Origin: Ignavibacteria bacterium CG2_30_36_16
GTDB taxonomy: Bacteria; Bacteroidota; Ignavibacteria; Ignavibacteriales; Ignavibacteriaceae
Direction: 5' to 3'
Assembly: GCA_001873185.1 (NCBI GenBank)
Contig: MNYQ01000027.1
Coordinates: 1-38,856 of the forward strand
Length of the DNA stretch: 38,856 nucleotides
This document shows, in pieces, positions 7,715 to 16,033 of this stretch. A model generated the notes under the pieces. It was not told where the DNA came from, did no database searches, and saw only the letters and a program-made list of their open reading frames with translations. Both the position numbers and the translations under genes were made by a program. How positions within the stretch are numbered: position 1 is the first letter of the stretch; each line of letters starts with the position of its first letter.

Positions 7715-10700
7715 ATGAATAAAAAAATTATAGGTCTTTTATCAACGTTTTTGCTGATACTGGCTTTTATCTCTCTCGGATTTAGGGGGGACGATAAAAA
7801 CGGAAAAGTAAAAAAGACATCGATAAATGATGATTATGAATACATTGCTATTAATCAAATACTCATGTGGGTATCTAACAACGGCGATGGCTCGCATGAT
7901 CCCCGTACCGATGGGAATGGTTTTTATTGGCCCGGCGGTATTAACAATACCGGTAAATCAGCTATCTTTGAAGATGGTCTGATTTTCGCCGGTAAAGTAG
8001 GACGTGAAATTAGAATGAACGGTAACACTCACAGACAGGGCTTGCAGGCTGGAAAGATACTTCCATCCGGCGAGGCAGACAACCCGGGACTTGAGAAATA
8101 CCGTGTTTATAAAATTAGAAAAGGCTGGGAAAGTTTACCTCCCGGTCCTGACAGAGACTCATACGAAAAAGATTACAACGAATGGCCGATGGAAGATGGC
8201 GCTCCTTACGTTGATGTTAACGGTGATGGTGTTCCCAGCGCCGGTGACGAACCTTTCTTTGTTGGCGATGAAGTCCTATGGTACGTAGCTAATGATTTGG
8301 ATGCTTCCAGATCCACATTCACTTATGGTACTTTACCATTTGGATTGGAATTTCAAACAACAATTTTCGGATTCCAGAGGACGGGCGCTCTTGGCGATAT
8401 GGTATTCAAGAAATATAAAATCATTAACAAAGGCAGTAATGTTATCCGCGAAATGATACTTGGTTATTGGTCAGACACCGACCTCGGTGATGCAAATGAT
8501 GATCTTACCGGCTGCGATACAGTACTAAGCCTTGGTTACACTTACAATGGAACTAATAGCGACGGTATTTATGGTTCACCTCCTCCTGCTGTCGGTTATG
8601 ACTTCTTCCAGGGTCCAATCGTACCCGCAGCGCCCGCAGATAGTGCAAAATTTGACGGCAAGTGGATCAAAGGTTACAAAAATCTTCCCATGACCGCATT
8701 TACTTTCTATACTCAACGTTTTCCGCGGTATCGTGATCCTACTCAAGGTGTAGCAAGCGGTTCGATTGAATTTTATAACTATCTCTCCGGAAAAGTGTGG
8801 GACGGAACCCCATTTATTGATCCTAATACCGGGCAGATTGTGAAAATAATTCTTGCCGGTGATCCTGTTACAGGAACCGGTTGGAATGACTATTGGTCAG
8901 GTGGACCAAGTCCGGGTGATAGAAGACACGTCATGGGTTCCGGTCCGTTCACTATGGCGCCAGGTGATACTCAGGAAGTAGTAGTAGGTATTGTTATTGC
9001 AAAAGGCACTAGCAATTTAAATTCTATTACAGAATTAAAGAGAAAAGATGTAGCTGCACAGATAGCTTACGATCTCGATTTTCAGTTAACACCTTCACCG
9101 CCTTCTCCCAAGCTCCATGCTTTTAGTGACGATAAAAAAGTTACTTTATGGTGGGAAAACAATGCGGAATCTTATGATGAAGGCGACCCTCTTATTTACA
9201 ATGCTGGATTAGCTGATACAACTTACACTTTCCAGGGTTATCGTTTATGGCAGTTTAAAGATCAGGCTGGCACCGAGCCTGTGTTACTTGCAGTATATGA
9301 TATTAAGGATACTATAGCTGTAATCAGTGATTACGTTACTATAAATGGAAAAGAAGTGCTTGTTCCCGTTATTACAGGACCAAATGAAGGACTTACAAGA
9401 TTCCTTCAGATAACTAAAGATGCTTACTCAAACGGAGCGCTTTATAATGGTTCACCATATTATTTCTCCGTAACCGCGTATGGCTATTCCGGGAATAGCT
9501 CACCAACGTTCCTGGAAAATCCTCCCGTAATTATTGAGGTAAGACCGGGCACAAGAGCTATAGACGAAAAATATGGTGACGAACAATGGACTAACAGCAC
9601 CGGTAAACAAGTAGCTGGAACTGGTGAAGGCAAAATTATCTGGTCTATAGTTGATCCAACAGCACTTACCGGCGATACGTATCGCGTTAATATTCATGGT
9701 GGTATTTACGACCCGAGTTGGGACATAATAAACGTAACAAAAGGTGATACAATTATAAGGAATGTTAAAAACTTTGGTAGTGATACGCTTTACAACAAGT
9801 ATGTTGTAGATGGTTTAATGATCAAAGTAATTAACATTGGCGCAGACTCATTAAAAAAAGCTTCAACTGGTTTTTATGAAGGAAAAATAAAAAGAGTAGT
9901 TGAAATAGCAAATGAGAATGGAACATTGTCAGAGCCCGTTGATGTTGTAATGGGTTTAAACTCCACCGGTAAATGGAGAATAACCGGGTATCAAGATACC
10001 ACTGGTAATGTTTTAACAACTTTAAATGTTAGTAGAGATATAACCCCTGCACCTATTGGGTTTACGAATTACGAACTTAGATTTTCAGGCAGCAGTGAAT
10101 ATTATTTGACTGGTTCAATCGGTGTTTCTGAGCCAAGATATTTAAAGAGTGATAGTTTAGCGCCTGATAAAGTTCCCTTCGAATTCTGGAATGTTGGAAA
10201 GGACATTGCAAGTGATACGGATAATGTTCGCCTTTCAATCAAAGTCCGCGATGTTGAGAAAGGCGATATCACCTGGACGACTACCGATCATACATGGACT
10301 CGTAGAGCCAATGGTGAATGGGAACCTCTTTACTTCTCAACATTACCGCCTTATGTAGAACCAATGCCTATTAAGTCAGGCAATTTAAATAAAAAGGATT
10401 TTGTTGTCGGCAATTTTGTAATTGCCGGTGAAAAACCTGCAACTGGAACAATAATTAGAATTGAAACTTGGAAACCTTTATCAAAAGGTGATGTCTTTGA
10501 ATTTAAAGTTCCTAAAACGGAGCGTTCAAATACTGAACTTGCTAAAAACAATATAGATAACATAAGCGTTTTCCCGAATCCTTATTTTGGCGCTAACTCT
10601 CTTGAAAGAGATAAATACCAGAGGTTTGTAAGATTTACAAACATGCCTCAAAAGGTTACTGTTAGAATATTCGCTCTTTCCGGGGTTTTCATTAACACTA

Positions 10701-10867
10701 TTGAGAAAAATGATACAAGCCCTTATTTAGATTGGAACCTTAGAAATTCAGAAGGTCTTCCGGTAGCAAGCGGCGTTTATATTGCTTATCTCGATATTCC
10801 GAACGTGGGCACTAAAGTAATGAAACTCGCTGTAATTATGGAAACACAATATATCGACAGGTTATAA
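7715..10867 (+). CDS. large secreted protein with FnIII-like region and T9SS-type C-terminus
   Basis: About 1050 residues. ATG 7715 is preferred over ATG 7694 because GGAG sits 6 bases before it and the product then begins with a signal-like segment (MNKKIIGLLSTFLLIL). The middle contains a fibronectin-III-like stretch around PPSPKLHAFSDDKKVTLWWE and YYFSVTAYGYSG. The N-terminal half is rich in Gly, Asp and aromatic residues and matches no enzyme I recognise. The last 95 or so residues (SVFPNPYFG, TVRIFALSGVFINTI, GVYIAYLDI) look like a T9SS sorting domain. The chain runs on nine residues past the usual lysine-rich end, to QYIDRL. It sits between a TonB receptor and a PorV-like protein. Function is unknown, probably surface exposed. 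Confidence 0.7.
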   Translation: MNKKIIGLLSTFLLILAFISLGFRGDDKNGKVKKTSINDDYEYIAINQILMWVSNNGDGSHDPRTDGNGFYWPGGINNTGKSAIFEDGLIFAGKVGREIRMNGNTHRQGLQAGKILPSGEADNPGLEKYRVYKIRKGWESLPPGPDRDSYEKDYNEWPMEDGAPYVDVNGDGVPSAGDEPFFVGDEVLWYVANDLDASRSTFTYGTLPFGLEFQTTIFGFQRTGALGDMVFKKYKIINKGSNVIREMILGYWSDTDLGDANDDLTGCDTVLSLGYTYNGTNSDGIYGSPPPAVGYDFFQGPIVPAAPADSAKFDGKWIKGYKNLPMTAFTFYTQRFPRYRDPTQGVASGSIEFYNYLSGKVWDGTPFIDPNTGQIVKIILAGDPVTGTGWNDYWSGGPSPGDRRHVMGSGPFTMAPGDTQEVVVGIVIAKGTSNLNSITELKRKDVAAQIAYDLDFQLTPSPPSPKLHAFSDDKKVTLWWENNAESYDEGDPLIYNAGLADTTYTFQGYRLWQFKDQAGTEPVLLAVYDIKDTIAVISDYVTINGKEVLVPVITGPNEGLTRFLQITKDAYSNGALYNGSPYYFSVTAYGYSGNSSPTFLENPPVIIEVRPGTRAIDEKYGDEQWTNSTGKQVAGTGEGKIIWSIVDPTALTGDTYRVNIHGGIYDPSWDIINVTKGDTIIRNVKNFGSDTLYNKYVVDGLMIKVINIGADSLKKASTGFYEGKIKRVVEIANENGTLSEPVDVVMGLNSTGKWRITGYQDTTGNVLTTLNVSRDITPAPIGFTNYELRFSGSSEYYLTGSIGVSEPRYLKSDSLAPDKVPFEFWNVGKDIASDTDNVRLSIKVRDVEKGDITWTTTDHTWTRRANGEWEPLYFSTLPPYVEPMPIKSGNLNKKDFVVGNFVIAGEKPATGTIIRIETWKPLSKGDVFEFKVPKTERSNTELAKNNIDNISVFPNPYFGANSLERDKYQRFVRFTNMPQKVTVRIFALSGVFINTIEKNDTSPYLDWNLRNSEGLPVASGVYIAYLDIPNVGTKVMKLAVIMETQYIDRL

Positions 10868-10873
10868 ATTATG

Positions 10874-10894
10874 GAGGGAGTTCGCCCCTCCCTC
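10874..10894 (+). promoter_or_regulatory. intercistronic RNA hairpin
   Basis: GAGGGAG (10874-10880) pairs perfectly with CTCCCTC (10888-10894) around a 7-base loop. It lies just after the stop of the large secreted protein and before the PorV-like gene. There is no T tract, so it is more likely an RNA-stability or processing element than a terminator. Confidence 0.45.
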
Positions 10895-10928
10895 TGTACA
10901 TATAATCAAATTTTAAAGGAGATTGAAT

Positions 10929-11963
10929 ATGTTTAAATACACTACTAAAATACTAAAGATATCTATCCTCGCTTTGCTGATGGTTGTAGATATTTTTGCG
11001 AGCGGTGGGAGACGTAACGGAACAGCGGGCGCCCAAGAACTATTAATTCCAGTTGGTGCGCGCGGTTTGGCTCTTAGAGGAGCTTATGTTGCCGGTCTTG
11101 AAGGTATAGATGCAATCTATTACAATCCTGCCGGTCTGGGAGTTTCCCGTAACTCCACCGAAGCAATGTTCTCACACATGAACTATATCGCTGATATTGG
11201 CGTCTCATACGCCGCTATCGGCACAAATTTCGAAGGCTTAGGTTCTCTTGCCTTCAGTATTAAATCTATTGATTTTGGTGATATTCCGGTTACCACGGTT
11301 GAAAACCCAAGCGGTACCGGCGCAATCTTTTCACCTTTATTTGTAACTTTTGGCGTTACTTATGCAAACGCATTAACAGATAGAATTAGAGTTGGAGTTA
11401 CTTTAAATGTGGTTTCCGAAAAAATAGTAAATACAAGCGCAACCGGAATTTCATTCGATGCCGGAGTTCAATACAATGGTATCGCAGAAATCGATGGTTT
11501 GAAACTTGGCGTTGTTCTTAAGAATTTTGGCGCTCAGATGAAGTTTGACGGACCGGATTTATTAAGGCAGGCTGAAGCTGTTAACGGATTGAGAGGAGAA
11601 CAGCTCTACAAAATAGATGCTGCCGGTTTCGAACTTCCATCTCAGATAGAACTTGGTTTGGCTTACGAAAGAAGATTTGCAGATGATTTTAAAGCTTTAT
11701 TTGCTACTTCTTTTCAAAATAACAACTTTGCAAATGATGAGTATAGATTTGCTGCCGAATTTGGCTTCAAAGATATCTTCTTTGTAAGAGGCGGTTATGC
11801 GTTAGTTCCTGATGCCAAAGTTGATCAGGAAAATATTTTCGGTCCAACTTTTGGCGCCGGAATTAATCTTGATGCAGGAATAAATATTGTGGTAGATTAT
11901 GCTTACAGAACTACTACATATTTTGATGCTAACCATATGTTCTCAGTAAAGCTTGGTTTCTAA
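10929..11963 (+). CDS. PorV/PorQ-family outer-membrane beta-barrel protein
   Basis: About 344 residues. AAGGAG ends 7 bases before ATG 10929; an in-frame TTG six bases upstream is less likely. The signal peptide (KISILALLMVVDIFA) is followed by GAQELLIPVGARGLALRGAY and DAIYYNPAGLG, the conserved N-terminal pattern of the PorV/UPF0164 family, related to FadL-type barrels. In T9SS, PorV binds cargo sorting domains and shuttles them from the translocon to the attachment complex. Its place directly after a T9SS-type secreted protein suggests a dedicated PorV-like partner. A terminator follows, so this closes the operon. Confidence 0.82.
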   Translation: MFKYTTKILKISILALLMVVDIFASGGRRNGTAGAQELLIPVGARGLALRGAYVAGLEGIDAIYYNPAGLGVSRNSTEAMFSHMNYIADIGVSYAAIGTNFEGLGSLAFSIKSIDFGDIPVTTVENPSGTGAIFSPLFVTFGVTYANALTDRIRVGVTLNVVSEKIVNTSATGISFDAGVQYNGIAEIDGLKLGVVLKNFGAQMKFDGPDLLRQAEAVNGLRGEQLYKIDAAGFELPSQIELGLAYERRFADDFKALFATSFQNNNFANDEYRFAAEFGFKDIFFVRGGYALVPDAKVDQENIFGPTFGAGINLDAGINIVVDYAYRTTTYFDANHMFSVKLGF

Positions 11964-11985
11964 TTAACTAAAAATAAGTTCATTT

Positions 11986-12014
11986 AAAAAAGGCTGGCGT
12001 ATTCCAGCCTTTTT
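11986..12014 (+). terminator. intrinsic terminator
   Basis: AAAAAGGCTGG (11987-11997) pairs with CCAGCCTTTTT (12004-12014) around the 6-base loop CGTATT. The 11-base-pair stem has a built-in T tract on its right arm. It ends the 3967-11963 run. Confidence 0.92.
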
Positions 12015-12029
12015 CTTTAAAGATATGCC

Positions 12030-13397
12030 ATGAAAAAAATAATTTTCTTACTGCTAATTTTACCAGCATTCGTTTTCGCACAAAAAAATCTAAAAGTTGA
12101 TTTTGATTATGCTCGCTTTATGTATGATGGAAAGAGCGGTTATGTTGAAATCTATTATTCATTCTTTCAGCCGGAGCTTCAAGTTATTACTGTGGATGAA
12201 AAATTGATGGTTCGTGGAAAACTTTTGGTTCAGATGGTTAATAATAATTCTGATGATTTGATTGTAAATAAGGAATATCAGTTTACTAATGTAGTGGACA
12301 CTTCAAAACTGAGCGCTTCCTCAAAAAGCTTGACTGGAAATATCGGTTTTATTATTCCATTTGGAGAATATGATTGTTTTCTTGAGGGAAGTGATGCTTC
12401 CGATTCAACAAAAACAGATTCAATTTCATTCCAGTTATCAGTTTCAGCTTTGCCGGAAGAAAGAGTTTCTCTTAGCGATTTACAACTTGCAAGTTCTATC
12501 CGTCAATCTGACGATAAAAGTTCTATCTTTTTTAAAAATACTTTTGAGGTTATTCCCAATCCGGGAATAATTTATGGCGAAGCTCTTCCGGTTATTTATT
12601 TTTATTCAGAATTATATAACATCGATAAAAACATCGGTGATGAAATACTTAAACTTGAACATCTGTTAGTTAATTCAAACGGACAAACTGTCTATCGTAA
12701 GAAAAAACTTGTTCCCCGTAAAACTGCTACTATGGTTGAGGTTGGAGCAATTAATGCAAGCAAATTGCCATCCGGGTCGTACACACTTGCTGTTGCTGTG
12801 AGTGATTCAATTAAAAATTCGACAATTTATTCTTCAAAAAAATTGTTTATTTACAATCCTTCGGTTGTTGATACTAATATGTACCATGTTTCTGATAACA
12901 AATTAATTTTAAGCGAATTCGCTTCGATGTCTGAAGAAGAACTTAATGATGCTTTCGCTGTTTCTAAATATATTGCTTCAAGCCAGGAAATTAACCAGTG
13001 GAGTAAACTTGCTGAAGAGGAAGGTAAACGAAAGTTTTTATTTGATTTTTGGAATGGGCGGGATTTGAATGTGGATACTCCGGTAAATGAATATAAGCGC
13101 GATTACATGCGCCGGGTAGATTATTCAAATGAGCATTTCGGTAATATTCAGCGCAAAGGCTGGAAGACTGACAGAGGGAGGGTTTTTATTACTTACGGCG
13201 AACCGAGTGAGATCGAAAGATATCCGAATCAAGTTGATACTAAACCTCACGAAATTTGGGTTTATAATCAATTAGAAGGCGGCGTTGTTTTTGTGTTTGC
13301 GGATTTAACAGGTTTTTCTGATTATCAATTACTTCATTCCTCTATGCGCGGTGAGTTATATGACGATAACTGGCAGAGAAAAATAAGCACTTACTAA
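12030..13397 (+). CDS. GWxTD domain protein, exported
   Basis: A 455-residue protein with a signal peptide (MKKIIFLLLILPAFVFAQ). The family signature GWKTD is at residues 377-381, followed by RGRVFITYGEP, in the C-terminal domain found in exported proteins of Bacteroidota, Ignavibacteria and Acidobacteria. The N-terminal part is beta-rich and contains no catalytic motif I recognise. The biochemical role of the family is not established. The gene starts 16 bases after the preceding terminator with only a weak ribosome site and probably has its own promoter. It is about 100 bases upstream of lipid A and LPS genes. Confidence 0.85.
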   Translation: MKKIIFLLLILPAFVFAQKNLKVDFDYARFMYDGKSGYVEIYYSFFQPELQVITVDEKLMVRGKLLVQMVNNNSDDLIVNKEYQFTNVVDTSKLSASSKSLTGNIGFIIPFGEYDCFLEGSDASDSTKTDSISFQLSVSALPEERVSLSDLQLASSIRQSDDKSSIFFKNTFEVIPNPGIIYGEALPVIYFYSELYNIDKNIGDEILKLEHLLVNSNGQTVYRKKKLVPRKTATMVEVGAINASKLPSGSYTLAVAVSDSIKNSTIYSSKKLFIYNPSVVDTNMYHVSDNKLILSEFASMSEEELNDAFAVSKYIASSQEINQWSKLAEEEGKRKFLFDFWNGRDLNVDTPVNEYKRDYMRRVDYSNEHFGNIQRKGWKTDRGRVFITYGEPSEIERYPNQVDTKPHEIWVYNQLEGGVVFVFADLTGFSDYQLLHSSMRGELYDDNWQRKISTY

Positions 13398-13497
13398 TTT
13401 TTGAACGGGTACAACGCATTTATTTTCGAAACGATTTGAACTTCAGTTAAAAAACTAAGTTTAGCTATTATTGTATTTCTAAAAAATAAAGTAGCCA

Positions 13498-14367
13498 GTG
13501 CAAAACAGAATAGAATATATCCTTTTCATCTTATTAAGCTTTTTGTTTAAACTAATCGGTTTAACAAATGCGCGTAAGTTCGCCAAATTAATGGGGGCTT
13601 TTTTCTATTACATCATTCCCATCAGAAAAAAAACAGTTTACGAAAACCTTAAAATTGCATTCCCCAATTTTGATGAAAAAAAAATAAACCAAGTTGCTCT
13701 CGGCAGTTATATAAGTTTTTCTGTTGCTTTGGTTGAAATTTTGTACATGCCCTGGATGACAAGGCGTGAATTAGAAAATGCGGTTCTGTTTTTAAACAGA
13801 GATTTAATTCTCGAAAAACATAAAGAAAACAAAGGAGTGATACTTCTTTCGGCTCACTTTGGCAATTGGGAATATATCGCAGCTTCGGGTGGTTGTCAGC
13901 TAAATGTGCCTTTCTCGGTTATTGTTAAATCTCAAAGGAACACTTTGGTAGACAATTGGATTAACAAAATGAGAACCAGATGGACGAATAAAGTAATTTT
14001 TCTCGGCGTTTCCATACGATATATTTATAAAGAAATGTTAGATAAAAACATCGTTGCTATGGTTGCAGACCAGAGAGGACCAAGGGAAGGAATTAGAGTG
14101 AATTTTTTTGGCAGACCGACCGCAATTTATCAAGGACCTGCGATGCTGGCGCTAAAAACCGGCGCACCTATTTTGTACGGCATCGCTGTTCGTCAAACCG
14201 ATGCTATATATAAAGTAGAAATGGTAGAAATTGATAGAAGCAATTTACCGGATGATGACAGTGAGAAAGTCATAGAAATTAGTCAACGACATATGGCTCA
14301 TTTAGAAAAATTGATAAGAGAGCACCCCGAACAGTGGTTGTGGCATCATAAAATATGGAAATACTAA
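13498..14367 (+). CDS. lipid A biosynthesis acyltransferase (LpxL/HtrB family)
   Basis: A 289-residue inner-membrane acyltransferase that would add a secondary acyl chain to lipid A from acyl-ACP. An N-terminal membrane anchor (YILFILLSFLFKLIGL, 7-22) precedes the catalytic H-x4-E motif HFGNWE (H120, E125). The segment MVADQRGPREGIRVNFFGRP is typical of the family. The start is GTG at 13498; no ATG fits the conserved N-terminus. The length is slightly below the roughly 300 residues of E. coli LpxL. It overlaps or abuts the heptosyltransferase gene. I did not separate LpxL from LpxM or LpxP. Confidence 0.88.
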   Translation: MQNRIEYILFILLSFLFKLIGLTNARKFAKLMGAFFYYIIPIRKKTVYENLKIAFPNFDEKKINQVALGSYISFSVALVEILYMPWMTRRELENAVLFLNRDLILEKHKENKGVILLSAHFGNWEYIAASGGCQLNVPFSVIVKSQRNTLVDNWINKMRTRWTNKVIFLGVSIRYIYKEMLDKNIVAMVADQRGPREGIRVNFFGRPTAIYQGPAMLALKTGAPILYGIAVRQTDAIYKVEMVEIDRSNLPDDDSEKVIEISQRHMAHLEKLIREHPEQWLWHHKIWKY

Positions 14368-14372
14368 CGAGA

Positions 14373-15398
14373 ATGGAAAGAATTTTAGTAATACAAACAG
14401 CTTTCATCGGCGATGCTGTTCTTACGCTTCCGATGCTTCAAAAATTAAAAGAAAATTTTCCTGCTTCTGCCATAGATGTTGTTTGTATTCCTTCAACCGA
14501 GGAAATATTTAACGCATCTGATGCAGTAAATGAAGTTTTAATAATGGATAAAAGAGGAAAACACAAATCAATCATAAATCTTTTCAAGTTCATTAAAGAA
14601 ATAAAAGATAAAAATTACACAAGAATTTATTCCCCCCATCGTTCATTCAGATCGTCTTTGATAGTTATGCAAAGCGGTGTAAAAGAAACTTATGGATTTG
14701 ATTCGAGCAGTATGTTTCATATTTACAAACACATTACAAAATATAAATTAGAACATCACGAAGTAGAAAGAAACCTTGAATTAATAGGCTTCGATTGTTC
14801 GAATGATAAATGGCGAATAAAACCGGAGATACAGGTTTCTGCTGAAACACAAAATAAAATTGATAGATATTTGCTTGGAAATAATTTAACACGTAAACTT
14901 GCAGCAGTGGCTCCAGGCACTATTTGGAGTACAAAAAAATATCCTGCGAAATATTTTTCGCAAGTTGTGAATTATTTAAATAAAAAAGATTTTGAAGTGC
15001 TGCTAATTGGAAGCGAAAAAGATAGAGATATTTGCAGTTCAATTGCGCCGGATTCAAAGTCCGGCGTTAAAGTAGCCGCAGGAGATTTAAGTATAGTAGA
15101 AACGATTGAACTGTTAAAAAGATGCGAAATATTAATCTCTAATGATAGTGCACCGACTCATTTTGGAATGGCGGCAGGGATCAAAGTGCTTACAATTTAT
15201 TGCTCGACTGTTCATTTATTCGGTTTTTATCCGTACAATAAATATAGTAGCTACATAAGCTTTGATGAATTAGATTGTAAACCGTGCGGCATCCACGGTT
15301 ACGATGAATGTCCGATAAAAACGTTCGACTGTGCAAATAAATTAACGCCCGAAAAAATCACAAATAAAATAGAAGAAATGTTAATAGGGATCGTTTAA
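14373..15398 (+). CDS. GT9-family lipopolysaccharide heptosyltransferase
   Basis: About 341 residues from ATG 14373, where the family N-terminus MERILVIQTAFIGDAVLTL begins; ATG 14355 would add six residues and overlap the acyltransferase by 13 bases. It belongs to the ADP-heptose:LPS heptosyltransferase family (WaaC/WaaF/WaaQ), GT-B fold. The N-terminal Rossmann half holds GD in the acceptor loop. The donor half contains APGTIWSTKKYPAKYF and ISNDSAPTHFGMAAG, the nucleotide-sugar site. A cysteine-rich tail (CKPCGIHGYDECP) is common in this family. It would extend the LPS inner core. The actual sugar and acceptor are not determinable here. Confidence 0.86.
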   Translation: MERILVIQTAFIGDAVLTLPMLQKLKENFPASAIDVVCIPSTEEIFNASDAVNEVLIMDKRGKHKSIINLFKFIKEIKDKNYTRIYSPHRSFRSSLIVMQSGVKETYGFDSSSMFHIYKHITKYKLEHHEVERNLELIGFDCSNDKWRIKPEIQVSAETQNKIDRYLLGNNLTRKLAAVAPGTIWSTKKYPAKYFSQVVNYLNKKDFEVLLIGSEKDRDICSSIAPDSKSGVKVAAGDLSIVETIELLKRCEILISNDSAPTHFGMAAGIKVLTIYCSTVHLFGFYPYNKYSSYISFDELDCKPCGIHGYDECPIKTFDCANKLTPEKITNKIEEMLIGIV

Positions 15399-16033
15399 TG
15401 ACTGAGATTATTAAAATTGAAGATAACTGCGACGAAGCAGTTCAAAAAGCAAAAAAATATTTTTTTGATGGCAAAGTATTTATTTATCCAACCGACACAA
15501 TTTATGGATTAGGTGCAAATCCGTTCAATGATGAAGCAATAAAAAGAATCTCAACTATAAAGAACAGAGATGATAAAAAAAATTACATTTTGCTTATCAG
15601 TAGTATGGAACAACTATTGAAATATACTGAGATTGAAAATGAACGTTTACTTGATTTATTGAATGAGATGTGGCCCAACCCGGTTTCGGTTGTCCTAAAG
15701 CTAAATGCTAAAACCAGAGCTGATTTAAATAAAGAAAATATTGCCTTCAGAATTCCGAGTAACCGGTTTTGCATAAAAGTTCTTGAAGCCATAAAAATGC
15801 CTTTGGTTACAACAAGTGTTAATAAAACCGGGCAGGCGTCTTATGTTGACCCAAGCCAGATAATTGATAATTATTCAGAAGAAGTCGATGCAATTTTTTA
15901 TAGCATTAAGCAGATTCAAAATAGAGCATCAACTTTAATAGATATGACAAGCAGCGAGCCCGTAGTTTTGCGTCAAGGCAAATTCCAAATTGATAGTTTG
16001 ATTAAGAAGTTTTCTCTAAATTCTTTGCAATGA
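15398..16033 (+). CDS. tsaC: threonylcarbamoyl-AMP synthase (Sua5/YciO/YrdC family)
   Basis: A 211-residue enzyme making threonylcarbamoyl-AMP from threonine, bicarbonate and ATP, the first step of t6A37 tRNA modification. The YrdC core has FIYPTDTIYGLGANPFN, the STIKNRDDKKN basic strip (KxR type) and TTSVNKTGQ (SxN). The length fits the short TsaC form without the Sua5 C-terminal domain. The start ATG overlaps the previous stop by one base (TAATG), and the next gene overlaps by four, so translation is probably coupled. It is a housekeeping gene embedded in an envelope operon. Confidence 0.9.
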   Translation: MTEIIKIEDNCDEAVQKAKKYFFDGKVFIYPTDTIYGLGANPFNDEAIKRISTIKNRDDKKNYILLISSMEQLLKYTEIENERLLDLLNEMWPNPVSVVLKLNAKTRADLNKENIAFRIPSNRFCIKVLEAIKMPLVTTSVNKTGQASYVDPSQIIDNYSEEVDAIFYSIKQIQNRASTLIDMTSSEPVVLRQGKFQIDSLIKKFSLNSLQ

